Position numbers and translations under genes: made by a program. The notes beneath the pieces were generated by a model. It made no database searches. It was not told the DNA's origin and saw only the letters and a program-made list of their open reading frames with translations. Below, in pieces: positions 30,014 through 37,781 of a stretch of 48,597 nt of DNA. The stretch covers positions 1 to 48,597 of the forward strand of contig JAFWLO010000003.1 of NCBI GenBank assembly GCA_017545595.1, given 5' to 3'. Positions within the stretch are counted from its first letter, which is position 1. Every line of letters starts with the position of its first letter. This DNA is from Candidatus Saccharimonadota bacterium. Lineage in GTDB: Bacteria; Patescibacteriota; Saccharimonadia; Saccharimonadales; Saccharimonadaceae.

Positions 30014-30019
30014 TATAAT
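30014..30019 (+). promoter_or_regulatory. -10 box, leaderless ABC exporter operon
   Basis: TATAAT with a 6-nt gap to the ATG at 30026. It lies back to back with the nusA promoter. Confidence 0.7.
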
Positions 30020-30025
30020 GTTATT

Positions 30026-30733
30026 ATGATTGAGATTAAAAACGTCACGAAGTTTTATGGAAACAAAAAGGCGCTTGATAAAATTTCTTTTACTGTTGAC
30101 CAGGGGGAGATTTTCGCATTTATTGGGCATAACGGAGCGGGGAAAACGACGCTTATCAAGGCGATTGTCGGGATTCATGAGTTCGACCACGGGGATATTC
30201 TTATCGACGGAAAGTCAATAAAAACCGAACCGATAGAGTGCAAGAAAAAACTCGCGTATGTTCCGGACGACCCGGAGCTTTACGAAGAAATGAAGGCGAT
30301 TGACTTTATAAATTTCGTTTGTGATATGTACGAAATCGACGAGAAAACTCGAAAGAAGAATATTGAGAGATACGCGGAAATGTTCGAAATAAAGCATGAA
30401 TTGAACGGAGTTATAAAATCTTTTTCTCACGGAATGAAGCAGAAAGTCGCGCTAATTTCAGCGCTTTCTCATGAGCCAGATGTGCTCGTGATGGATGAGC
30501 CATTCGTCGGACTCGACCCGAAGGCGATTTTTGATATGAAGGAAGTTATGAAAGAGATGGCGAGGGAAGGCAAAACAATTTTCTTCTCGACGCACATTCT
30601 TGACGTCGCGGAAAAACTCTGTTCGAGGGTCGCTATCGTTAAGAAAGGAAAACTGGTTAAACTCGGGAAGATGAAGGAAGTCCGAGGCGACGCGTCGCTC
30701 GAGAAAGTGTTTTTGGAGCTTGAAGAAAAATGA
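30026..30733 (+). CDS. ABC-2-type exporter ATP-binding protein
   Basis: 235 aa. Walker A is GHNGAGKTTL near residue 34. The signature is FSHGMKQKVAL near 132, with H replacing the second G of the usual LSGGQ. Walker B is VLVMDEPFVGLDPKA near 152, and the H-loop FFSTHILD near 190. It overlaps the permease start in an ATGA, so the two products are made together and form one exporter. The substrate is unknown. Related two-gene systems occur as bacteriocin-resistance or lipid exporters. Confidence 0.92.
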   Translation: MIEIKNVTKFYGNKKALDKISFTVDQGEIFAFIGHNGAGKTTLIKAIVGIHEFDHGDILIDGKSIKTEPIECKKKLAYVPDDPELYEEMKAIDFINFVCDMYEIDEKTRKKNIERYAEMFEIKHELNGVIKSFSHGMKQKVALISALSHEPDVLVMDEPFVGLDPKAIFDMKEVMKEMAREGKTIFFSTHILDVAEKLCSRVAIVKKGKLVKLGKMKEVRGDASLEKVFLELEEK

Positions 30734-32373
30734 GAGAGAGTGGAGGGTTTGGGACGAGACTAAAACAGAACGCGAAGCGGATGTCTTCGCTTATTCGAGC
30801 AAGCCTATCCGAAGGGATGGGGCTGTTCGAGTATAAAACAAAAAACAGGGGTGCAAGCAGGATTGTTCCCTTTGTTTTGATATTTTTAGCGTTTGGGTCG
30901 ATTTTTTCCTCGGCGCTTGGGCTGGCGTGGGACATGAAACAGAGCGGGACGGAGGCGATGATTCTTTCCCTGTTTACTCTCGCGACATTCGTTCTGATTA
31001 TCGCGGAAGGGATTTATAAGTCGAGTAGCCTTTTGTTCAACTGCAAGGACAATGATATGCTTCTTTCGATGCCGATAAAAAAGTCGGAAATTGTGTTTCT
31101 TAGAATATTTAAGTTTTATCTGTTTCAGATGATTTATAATGCGATTTTTCTCGGGCCGGGAGTGCTGGCATATGCGATTGTCGCAGAGGTGAGTGCAAGT
31201 TATTATTTTGTGGCGCTCCTCGCGTTCTTGCTTTTGCCAGTTATTCCTGTCGCGATTTCTTGCGTCGCGGGAGCACTAACTTCGATTCTCTCTTCGAAGT
31301 TTAGGAAGAAAAATTTACTTCAGATTATGTTTTCTTTTCTTTGGATTGGAGGGTGCTTTGCACTGGCGTATATTTTGGACTTTTTCGGAGACGCGGGGAC
31401 GAGCGTAGGAGTGGTTGGGGAGAAATTTATGCGAGTTTATTATCCCGCGAGAGCGTTCGTGAAAATGGCGACAGAGTTCGACATTATTACGATGGTAATT
31501 TTTATCGCGATAAACTTAGCGGTGTTTGGGGCGGTGGTTTTATTTATAAGTAAAATATATTTCAAAATTGTGACGAGAGTGAATACAGGAGAGGGCGTCG
31601 AGAGACGGGGGAGATTGAAGTTTACACAGAGCGGGAAAAAAGTTGCAATCATCCGGAAAGAAATTAGAAAATATTTTTCTACACCCGTGCTTGTTTCTAA
31701 CACGGCGATTGGGTTGATTCTTTATCTCTTCGCGATTGGGGCGGTTTGTTTGAAGTTTGATGAGATAGCTGGGAGTTTAGCGGAGGGGACGGAGATTTTT
31801 AGCGTGGAACAGATACGAAGTTTTGTGCCGACAGCGCTGTTTTGTCTCGTGATTTTTACGAGCATGATGACGTTTATCTCGGCGACGATGATTTCTTTAG
31901 AGGGGAAGGCGTTTAATATCCTAAAAACCTTGCCGATGAGACCGAAAGATATACTCGAGGCGAAAGTTCTCGCTTCGGTCGCGCTGATAGTTCCGGCGCT
32001 TCTCCTCGGGGAGGTTGCAATGTTTGTTGTTTTTCCGATGAAACTCGTTGATATGGGGCTAATATTGGCGGGGACGCTGGTTTTTCCGCTTTTGACCGAA
32101 ACGGTTGGGATTTTTATTGACCTTAAATATACGAAGTTTGACGCCGAAAGCGAAACGGAAGTCGTCAAACAGAGCGCAGGGATTATGGTCGCATCGTTCT
32201 CGGGGTTGTTTCTTACGGTGCTTACGGTTAGCTTGGGAGTTAGTCTCGCGTTCGTCCTGGGACAGACGGCGGGGATGGCAATTCTCGTCGGAGGGTGCGG
32301 GGTGATAGATTTTCTGCTTTGGCGAAAGCTCGGAACAAGCGGGGAGAAGAAGTTTTATAGGCTGGAGGCGTAA
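30730..32373 (+). CDS. ABC exporter permease, ~12-14 membrane helices
   Basis: 547 aa, extremely hydrophobic, with helices spread over the full length (for example ASRIVPFVLIFLAFGSIFSS near 40 and LATFVLIIAEGIYKSSSLLF near 80). DNDMLLSMPIKKSEIVFLRIFKFY near 105 is the coupling-helix region seen in large ABC-2-like permeases of Firmicutes. It overlaps the ATPase gene by 4 nt. It has no large external domain. Substrate unknown. Confidence 0.85.
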   Translation: MRESGGFGTRLKQNAKRMSSLIRASLSEGMGLFEYKTKNRGASRIVPFVLIFLAFGSIFSSALGLAWDMKQSGTEAMILSLFTLATFVLIIAEGIYKSSSLLFNCKDNDMLLSMPIKKSEIVFLRIFKFYLFQMIYNAIFLGPGVLAYAIVAEVSASYYFVALLAFLLLPVIPVAISCVAGALTSILSSKFRKKNLLQIMFSFLWIGGCFALAYILDFFGDAGTSVGVVGEKFMRVYYPARAFVKMATEFDIITMVIFIAINLAVFGAVVLFISKIYFKIVTRVNTGEGVERRGRLKFTQSGKKVAIIRKEIRKYFSTPVLVSNTAIGLILYLFAIGAVCLKFDEIAGSLAEGTEIFSVEQIRSFVPTALFCLVIFTSMMTFISATMISLEGKAFNILKTLPMRPKDILEAKVLASVALIVPALLLGEVAMFVVFPMKLVDMGLILAGTLVFPLLTETVGIFIDLKYTKFDAESETEVVKQSAGIMVASFSGLFLTVLTVSLGVSLAFVLGQTAGMAILVGGCGVIDFLLWRKLGTSGEKKFYRLEA

Positions 32374-32394
32374 AGACAAGGGGGAGAAAGATTG

Positions 32395-33738
32395 TTATTT
32401 TTCTTTAAGATATCGTTTTAGCAGGAAGATAAGAAAGAAGGGGAAAGTGTAGAATTCGCCGTTAAAACCGAGGTTTTTTTCGGCGAATTTGATGCCGTAT
32501 TTTATGTCGGAGAATGTGTTCGTGTTTTTTATTGCGTGTTTGAGGGAGACTGAGGAGCCGTCCGTTGCCTTGATTTCTAGAGGAACGAGCGATTCCCTGT
32601 CGCGGACGATAAAATCGAGTTCAATTGTGCTTTTTTCGTTCTTGTAAAAGAAGAGGTCGTACCCAGCTTTTTTGAGCATGTCGGCAGCAAGATTTTCGTA
32701 CAAAGCACCTTTATAAGTCCCGAAATTCTTGTTAGCGCGAAGATCGGACTGAACCTCGTCATCGAGACTCCCGACAAGAAGCCCGGTGTCGCGGAAATAA
32801 ACTCGATAATTGTCGGGGTTAAAGTTTCCTCGAAGAGGAAGAGAGGGCGACTCCATGCAATAAGAAATATTCACAATCCCAGCCGTTTCGAGCCAATCAA
32901 TCGCTCCGAGATATTCGCGACTGCGAGCATTTTCATCGATTTTCGAGATGCGGAATTTTTTATTTTCGTTCCCGAGGAAGACGGGGATTTTTTTATAGGC
33001 GTTCATGATACGACTTTTGTCGACTCCTGTCGCATATTTCGTGATGTCTTCTTCGTAATCTCTAAGAATCTGGCGCTGGAGTTCGAGAGTCCCTTCGAAA
33101 GTGCGGTTTTTTATGAAAGAAAAAACGATTTCCGGCATTCCGCCGAGAATCATATATTCGTGAAAAGCGTCGAACATGACTTTCAGCTCAAGTTCAGAAA
33201 AAGGCTCGAGCGAAAGCATGTGAGAAAAAAGATTTTCAATTTGGGCGGAAGTGTAACCCTTCGCCCAGAGGAATTCTTCAAAGTCGAGAGATGACATTTC
33301 GTAATCTTCTTTATTTCCGACGCTGTTCGATTCGATTGTTTTATAATTAATTCCCATGAGAGAACCGGAGCAAATGACGTCAAAACGACCGTCTTGGTGA
33401 AAAAACTTCAATGAGGTCGCGCAGTTCGGGCAATCTTGGAGTTCGTCAAAGAAGATAAGAGTTTCTCCGGGGAGGAATTTAAGACTCGGGTTTATGAGGC
33501 TCATAGCGCGAATAACGGAGTCAACTTCGAAGCCGTCATCGAAAATAGCCTTAAACTGAGACTGTTCGACAAAATTTATCTCGATGAAATTTTTATAGTT
33601 GTTTTTAGCGAAAAACTCAACCGCTCGAGTTTTTCCAATCTGACGAGCGCCCTTGATGATTAGCGGTTTTCTAGAGGGGTTTTTCTTCCAATTAAGGAGA
33701 AAAAAATCGATTTTTCGCGCGAGTCTATCATCATTCAT
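32395..33738 (-). CDS. AAA-family ATPase with DUF4143 domain (second copy)
   Basis: 447 aa. Walker A is IKGARQIGKTRAV near residue 30, Walker B LIFFDELQDCPNC near 95, and the sensor FDVICSGSLMGINY near 125. MSSLDFEEFLWAKGY follows. The DUF4143 domain has AIDWLETAGIVN, DTGLLVGSL, LYENLAADML and TIELDFIVRD with PLEIKA, a nuclease-like core. It is only distantly similar to the copy at 5551-6768. A -10 box (TAAAAT, 33750-33745) lies 6 nt before the ATG, so it is leaderless. Function of the family is not established. Confidence 0.92.
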   Translation of the reverse strand: MNDDRLARKIDFFLLNWKKNPSRKPLIIKGARQIGKTRAVEFFAKNNYKNFIEINFVEQSQFKAIFDDGFEVDSVIRAMSLINPSLKFLPGETLIFFDELQDCPNCATSLKFFHQDGRFDVICSGSLMGINYKTIESNSVGNKEDYEMSSLDFEEFLWAKGYTSAQIENLFSHMLSLEPFSELELKVMFDAFHEYMILGGMPEIVFSFIKNRTFEGTLELQRQILRDYEEDITKYATGVDKSRIMNAYKKIPVFLGNENKKFRISKIDENARSREYLGAIDWLETAGIVNISYCMESPSLPLRGNFNPDNYRVYFRDTGLLVGSLDDEVQSDLRANKNFGTYKGALYENLAADMLKKAGYDLFFYKNEKSTIELDFIVRDRESLVPLEIKATDGSSVSLKHAIKNTNTFSDIKYGIKFAEKNLGFNGEFYTFPFFLIFLLKRYLKEK

Positions 33739-33744
33739 ACTGTT

Positions 33745-33828
33745 ATTTTACACATTTTTCCGGCTTTTTTCAAGAGATTTTACACATTTTTCCGGCTTTT
33801 TTGAGGGGGTGTTTACACATTTTTCCAG
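33745..33828. repeat. Three ~32-bp tandem repeats upstream of the DUF4143 gene
   Basis: TTTTACACATTTTTCCGGCT recurs at 33746 and 33778, with a shorter copy (TTTACACATTTTTCC) at 33812, at periods of 32 and 33 bp. On the gene's strand each copy presents GGAAAAATGTGTAAA, i.e. a repeated -10-like GTGTAAAAT and a mini start codon. The unit nearest the gene supplies the actual -10. Confidence 0.8.
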
Positions 33829-33854
33829 AAAAATAGCCCCGGGGGAGCTATTTT
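33829..33854. terminator. Bidirectional terminator-like hairpin
   Basis: AAAATAGC, a C/G-rich centre and GCTATTTT, 90 nt beyond the end of the DUF916-like gene. Confidence 0.6.
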
Positions 33855-33944
33855 GGGTTAGAGATTCGGTCGAAAGGCTGAAAGCCGGATACTATCTATA
33901 AAACCTCTATTATGCCAAGATTAGGAATATATCTCGACGGTGGG

Positions 33945-34865
33945 TTATTTTTTTGAGGATTTTTTCTTTGTGAAGACGATGGAGAAGATGATTAGGAAGA
34001 CACAGGCGATGATGATAATGAGGAGCCAGATTGGACAAACGATGACGTATTTATCGACTTTGGATTCGACGCCTTCATACTCTACGTTATAGATCACATG
34101 GAACACGCCCATAGACGGAGTTTCTTTCCACGAAACTTTCGAAAGGGTCGTATTTCCTGGCATTATCCAAACAGTTTTTGGATCTTCCTCATTTGTATAG
34201 ACTTCTTCTTTAGAAAATAGAGGAAAAATTTGAAGGGTCTGAGTTGATGCAGAATGGACATTTCCCTCGTTTTTCGTCATGGCAGAGCCGTATATTTCTC
34301 CGGTAAACATAAAACTAGGGACAGTAACGTCGGTAATATCTCCTTTTCTGACGGTCTCTCCGGCAACTTCAGCGTAAATAAGGTAGCCCATCTCAAAAAC
34401 TTCGTGAATACTAAAGCCCTCTTTCGATTCTTCATCTTTCTTTGAACTAACGGAGATTGAGCCATATTGACCGCCGGCAGGAGCATCGGATGGGACGTTT
34501 ATTTTGTATCCGACTATCTCAGATGAGTTCGGCGGAACAACACCTTCGGTTTTAGAAAGTTCAATCCATTCGGTGATATCGGTATAATGTCCGTTAGCGG
34601 TGGCAGTAATATTCTGTTCGTTATCCTGAGTGAAAGGCTCGACATGGAGCTCGTAATAAAAATTTGTTGTACTGCTTGCGGGATTAACAATAGTGAAGGA
34701 AGATTCAAAAGTTTCTCCCGGTGTTAGGCTAACCATGTCGTACATTGGTGATAGAGAAAAAGCCTCCGCGGCAAAAACTGGATTATTCCCGATACTAAAG
34801 GTGCTAATTATCGCGATTACTAAGGATAAACTTGCTAGTAAGAATGATTTGATTTTTGTAGACAT
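33945..34865 (-). CDS. DUF916/WxL-interacting-like surface protein
   Basis: 306 aa. A signal peptide (SFLLASLSLVIAIISTFSI, cleavage near the AEAF) precedes two Ig-like domains. The first has the DUF916-like opening FSLSPMYDMVSLTPGETFESSFTIVNP and ends with DAPAGGQYGSISVSSK. A C-terminal membrane helix (about 275-298) and a KKKSSKK tail anchor it. In Gram-positive bacteria such proteins hold WxL-domain proteins at the wall. It is the last gene of a three-gene leftward operon with AAAGGA before its ATG. Confidence 0.8.
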   Translation of the reverse strand: MSTKIKSFLLASLSLVIAIISTFSIGNNPVFAAEAFSLSPMYDMVSLTPGETFESSFTIVNPASSTTNFYYELHVEPFTQDNEQNITATANGHYTDITEWIELSKTEGVVPPNSSEIVGYKINVPSDAPAGGQYGSISVSSKKDEESKEGFSIHEVFEMGYLIYAEVAGETVRKGDITDVTVPSFMFTGEIYGSAMTKNEGNVHSASTQTLQIFPLFSKEEVYTNEEDPKTVWIMPGNTTLSKVSWKETPSMGVFHVIYNVEYEGVESKVDKYVIVCPIWLLIIIIACVFLIIFSIVFTKKKSSKK

Positions 34866-34874
34866 ATTATTCCT

Positions 34875-35522
34875 TTATGAATTATTGTTTTGTTCCGAAC
34901 TATTTTTACAGACGAACTTCTGAGATTCAAAAACTGTTTTAAAATCAGATAGCGTTTTAGGGTAGCTCTCGTGTGGAATCAAGAAATAATCTTTGCTGAA
35001 TTCATCATATTCTTTTGATTTTGCGGAAAGATTAATCAGTAGCCTATCATTCATAATCGAAAATTTATTATTAAATTTACTCGTACTGTAATTATAAGCT
35101 CGTAGTCCAATATTAAAATTCGCATGAGTGCGCGCTTCTGCCACAATTGCTTCTGAATTATCTGAAAATGTTAAAAGATTTTTTAAGCTAATAGACTTTA
35201 GTTCGTCATCACTAGTGAATACGGCCGTAACAGTAAGCTTAGTTTCTTGAGGCTTTGGCTCAAAGCTTCCGAGTTTGTCATAGATTAATTCATTCGAGAT
35301 ACATTCGAGAGACTCGTTTTTTATGTTCGCTGGGTATTCGCCGATTGTAGTCGTCTTTCCCCTGAGAAGCCAGATGATGATTAAAATTATAATGAGTAAA
35401 AAGAGCAAGAGGCAGACTAGTTTTATTATGCGATGAGAGCTTTTTACTTTCGCTTTTTCCACCCTTTGCCCTGTTTGCTTCTTTTTTGATGGTTCCGGCT
35501 TAAAATACAGCTTTTCTTCCAT
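34875..35522 (-). CDS. Membrane-anchored extracellular protein, unknown
   Basis: 215 aa. A basic N-terminus (KKKQTGQRVEKAKVKSSH), one strong membrane helix (about 34-52, LVCLLLFLLIIILIIIW), and an external domain of about 160 residues rich in Asn/Ser with two cysteines (LECIS, KFVCKN) that could form a disulfide. I recognise no family. It sits 9 nt before the DUF916-like gene and downstream of the major secreted protein, so it is probably part of the same surface assembly. An AGGAG site precedes the ATG. Confidence 0.7.
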   Translation of the reverse strand: MEEKLYFKPEPSKKKQTGQRVEKAKVKSSHRIIKLVCLLLFLLIIILIIIWLLRGKTTTIGEYPANIKNESLECISNELIYDKLGSFEPKPQETKLTVTAVFTSDDELKSISLKNLLTFSDNSEAIVAEARTHANFNIGLRAYNYSTSKFNNKFSIMNDRLLINLSAKSKEYDEFSKDYFLIPHESYPKTLSDFKTVFESQKFVCKNSSEQNNNS

Positions 35523-35550
35523 TTTTTCTCCTAAGCAGTTTTACAGGAAA

Positions 35551-35592
35551 CCCCCTCCCGCTAGGGGGAGGGGTAAAATAGCTCTGCTATTT
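35551..35592 (-). terminator. Two intercistronic hairpins after the secreted protein gene
   Basis: On the minus strand AAATAGC-AGA-GCTATTT is followed by CCCCTCCC paired with GGGAGGGG and then TTT. The T run is weak, so partial termination is likely, which would make the first gene of the operon more abundant than the two anchors behind it. Confidence 0.55.
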
Positions 35593-35598
35593 AATTGA

Positions 35599-36429
35599 TT
35601 AGCTTCCGATGCCACGATAAAGTTTGTATGTAACAGTACCAGCATAGGTGTCGGCTTCTTGAGATGCAGCGATACCCATACCGTAGGTGACAGTCAAAGA
35701 ATCACCTGCTTCATCGGAAACGCCAGCATGTGTCGCGATAACGGTTTCAGTAGTCGGAGCGACGTTAGCTGCGGTAGGAATAGTCATAGCAGTCCCAGCA
35801 GAAGCAGAAGTGAGGGCTTTTAGATTATAGCCAGAAACTGCCTCGGAATATGTCGCCGCGAGAGGGATAGTTAATGGATCTGTATCAGCGCCATTACTGA
35901 GAGCTGTGCCTTGAGCGGTGATAGAATATCCTTCACCATCGTTACAGACAACCCACATAGTGGTCTGAGCGAATGTATCTGTTGTTGTTCCAGCGAGCAT
36001 GGAACGATGAACAGTGTGTTGAGAAGGATTGTTCTTAGCAGCTATAATCCCACCTTCATTGTTTATACCGTAGCCAGTGGAAGCCACGTCAGTGTCATTG
36101 TGGCCACCTTCATCCGTTCCGGAAGCTGCTTCGGTAGCGCCAGTAGTGTCCCATGCTGTAGCGGAAATTTTACCACCAGCAGAATATGTTGTGTCTGCGG
36201 CGTTTGCACCATAATCTCCTTGGCTATTGTCGTGCGTGATGCCACTAGGATAAGGAGTGGTGTTTTTAACGGCAGAGCCGAACGTACAAGACGGAAGAAC
36301 GTTTACGACGAGTTGGTCGACATGAGAATCGCTTGGATCTGTCGCTTGCGTTGCGAATGTTGCTAGCGGAGCTAACGCAACTGCAAATGAGGCGACAACG
36401 CCGGCGCTAGCAATGAGTTTTTTAGACAT
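35599..36429 (-). CDS. Secreted WxL-like surface protein
   Basis: 276 aa. A signal peptide (LIASAGVVASFAVALAPLATFA) leads into a Thr/Ala/Gly-rich beta protein. Near residue 130 it has TTMWVVCNDGEGYSITAQG, and it ends TYAGTVTYKLYRGIGS. These two places match where WxL proteins carry their W-x-L motifs and their final 'TYTGTITW.L' strand, but the second W is Y. Two cysteines (PSCTFG and VVCND) could bridge. With the DUF916-like partner encoded downstream, a WxL-type noncovalent wall-attachment role is the best guess. A simple pilin-like subunit is the alternative. Confidence 0.7.
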   Translation of the reverse strand: MSKKLIASAGVVASFAVALAPLATFATQATDPSDSHVDQLVVNVLPSCTFGSAVKNTTPYPSGITHDNSQGDYGANAADTTYSAGGKISATAWDTTGATEAASGTDEGGHNDTDVASTGYGINNEGGIIAAKNNPSQHTVHRSMLAGTTTDTFAQTTMWVVCNDGEGYSITAQGTALSNGADTDPLTIPLAATYSEAVSGYNLKALTSASAGTAMTIPTAANVAPTTETVIATHAGVSDEAGDSLTVTYGMGIAASQEADTYAGTVTYKLYRGIGS

Positions 36430-36433
36430 ATGT

Positions 36434-36471
36434 TTTAGTGTCCTTTTTTATTGTCTAAAGCTGACACTAAA
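36434..36471 (-). promoter_or_regulatory. Leader hairpin covering the ribosome site
   Basis: On the minus strand TTTAGTGTC, a 20-nt loop and GACACTAAA. The AAGGA ribosome site overlaps the start of the second arm, 4-12 nt before the ATG. Folding would reduce translation of the secreted protein. Confidence 0.6.
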
Positions 36472-36484
36472 CTTCCGTGCTTTC

Positions 36485-36490
36485 ATTATA
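36485..36490 (-). promoter_or_regulatory. Extended -10 of the WxL-like operon
   Basis: Minus-strand TGTTATAAT. No clear -35. It predicts a ~50-nt leader containing the hairpin at 36434-36471. Confidence 0.65.
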
Positions 36491-36578
36491 ACACAATAAA
36501 AGGAGAAAAGAAGAGATATTTTTTCGAATTTTTCTTGTTCCTACCTCTGTTATTTTCTTAATTTTAGCATAAAAACTA

Positions 36579-36607
36579 TTGACACGAAAAAGACATAAGC
36601 GTAAAAT
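36579..36607 (+). promoter_or_regulatory. Promoter of a predicted RNA
   Basis: TTGACA (36579-36584), 17 nt, TAAAAT (36602-36607). It is divergent from the WxL-like operon. Confidence 0.8.
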
Positions 36608-36613
36608 AGGAAA

Positions 36614-36770
36614 TACAAAGGTCAATTATTAACATGTTAAATTTTTGTTTGACCTATACTTAAGTTTGGACATTTTAGAGCTTCGCTTTCTTCCGACATC
36701 GGATTTATATATTTTCTTCCAAAAATTATGCCTCCGATGGAATCCCTAGGCGCCTAGGGATTTTTCTTTT
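36614..36770 (+). ncRNA. Predicted ~155-nt structured RNA
   Basis: A clean promoter at 36579-36607 and a terminator ATCCCTAGG-CG-CCTAGGGAT plus T run (36742-36769) bound about 155 nt without a plausible gene; the longest frames are 9 codons. Inside, AGGTCAA (36619-36625) pairs with TTGACCT (36649-36655) around a TTAACATGTTAA palindrome, and CATCGGA (near 36697) pairs with TCCGATG (near 36733). This matches no RNA family I recognise. A cis or trans regulator of the adjacent surface operon is possible. Confidence 0.6.
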
Positions 36771-36776
36771 GCATTC

Positions 36777-37781
36777 TTAGCTTAAGAGAGATTTTCCGGC
36801 GCAACGCGAAAACTTCCTGTTTTTGGAGAGTTTTCGCATTCGCGAGCGACGAGAGATTTCTTTCTGGACCCTATCGAACTCTCGAGGAGGAATAATAGCA
36901 TCGTGAGAATCTTTTATGTACCATTGTTTTCTTTCGCCGAAGTTCTTTCGGGTTTCGTGAGACAAAAAATCGACCGTGTAGGTCTTTTGGAGGAGAGCGT
37001 CGCCCTTGTATTTTTCGTTAGAGAGGATGCTTCGAACTGTCTCAGGAGACCATCTGGCCTTTCCGCGCGGAGTCGGAACGCCGTCGAGAGTTAGGGTTTT
37101 CGCGATTCCGCGGAACGACTCTCCGGACAGAAATTCGGCGTAAATCCGCCGAACTATATGAGCCTCCTTCTCGTTTATGACGGGGAGACCGTCACTCCCG
37201 CGGTCGTAGCCGAGAAAACCTTTGTAGGGGAGGGTGATTTTGCCGGATTCCATCCGACGCTGTATTCCCCAGCGAACATTCTCGGAAATTGAACGGCTTT
37301 CTTCTTGAGCGATGGACGACATTATCGTAAAAATTAGCTCCGCAGTCGGGTCAAGGGAGCTGATGTTTTCTTTCTCGAAATATACCTCAATTCCCTTCGA
37401 CTTTAGCTCGCGCGTCACAATCAGAGCGTCGACGGTGTTACGTGCGAAGCGAGAAATCGACTTCGTGAGGATGAGGTCGATTTTTCCGGAAAGGGCGTCT
37501 TCGACCATGCGAGAAAAGTTGTTGCGTTTTTTAAGATTCGTTCCAGTCAGTCCGGAGTCGGCATAAATCTCGACAAGTTGCCAGTTTGGGTTCGAGGAGA
37601 TATGCTCGAGATAATAAGATATTTGGGCAGAATAACTGTTTGTCTGGGCGTCGAGTTCGGTCGAGACGCGCGCATAGGCAGCGACTCGAACCTTTTCTCG
37701 GCTTTTGTTTGGGTTTTTATGGGGTGTTTTTTGAGGGTTGTGGATTATGATTGTTTCTCGTTTATGGGTTGTTCCAGCCAC
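36777..37781 (-). CDS. Large serine recombinase, C-terminally truncated
   Basis: 334 aa. The catalytic resolvase domain has VRVAAYARVSTELDAQ near residue 31 (nucleophilic Ser), YADSGLTGTNLKKR near 84, LILTKSISRFARN near 110 and IAQEESRSISENVRWG near 165. The Recombinase domain follows (GFLGYDRGSDGLPVI, SPETVRSILSNEKYKG). The protein stops at KFSRCAGKSLLS, where full-length relatives (450-550 aa) begin their zinc ribbon and coiled coil. No remainder is found downstream. The start is GTG with GGAGG, inside the last codons of the upstream surface gene (20-nt overlap). Probably inactive for integration, or a minimal invertase-like form. Confidence 0.85.
   Translation of the reverse strand: MAGTTHKRETIIIHNPQKTPHKNPNKSREKVRVAAYARVSTELDAQTNSYSAQISYYLEHISSNPNWQLVEIYADSGLTGTNLKKRNNFSRMVEDALSGKIDLILTKSISRFARNTVDALIVTRELKSKGIEVYFEKENISSLDPTAELIFTIMSSIAQEESRSISENVRWGIQRRMESGKITLPYKGFLGYDRGSDGLPVINEKEAHIVRRIYAEFLSGESFRGIAKTLTLDGVPTPRGKARWSPETVRSILSNEKYKGDALLQKTYTVDFLSHETRKNFGERKQWYIKDSHDAIIPPREFDRVQKEISRRSRMRKLSKNRKFSRCAGKSLLS

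Noticed and set aside
29903-30190. 96-codon N-terminal extension of nusA
   Set aside because: It passes through the leader hairpin, the promoter and the start of the divergent ABC gene.
33912-33956. 15-codon + strand ORF resembling the start of an NYN-type protein (MPRLGIYLDGG)
   Set aside because: Too short to judge, overlaps the end of the DUF916-like gene and lacks a convincing promoter.
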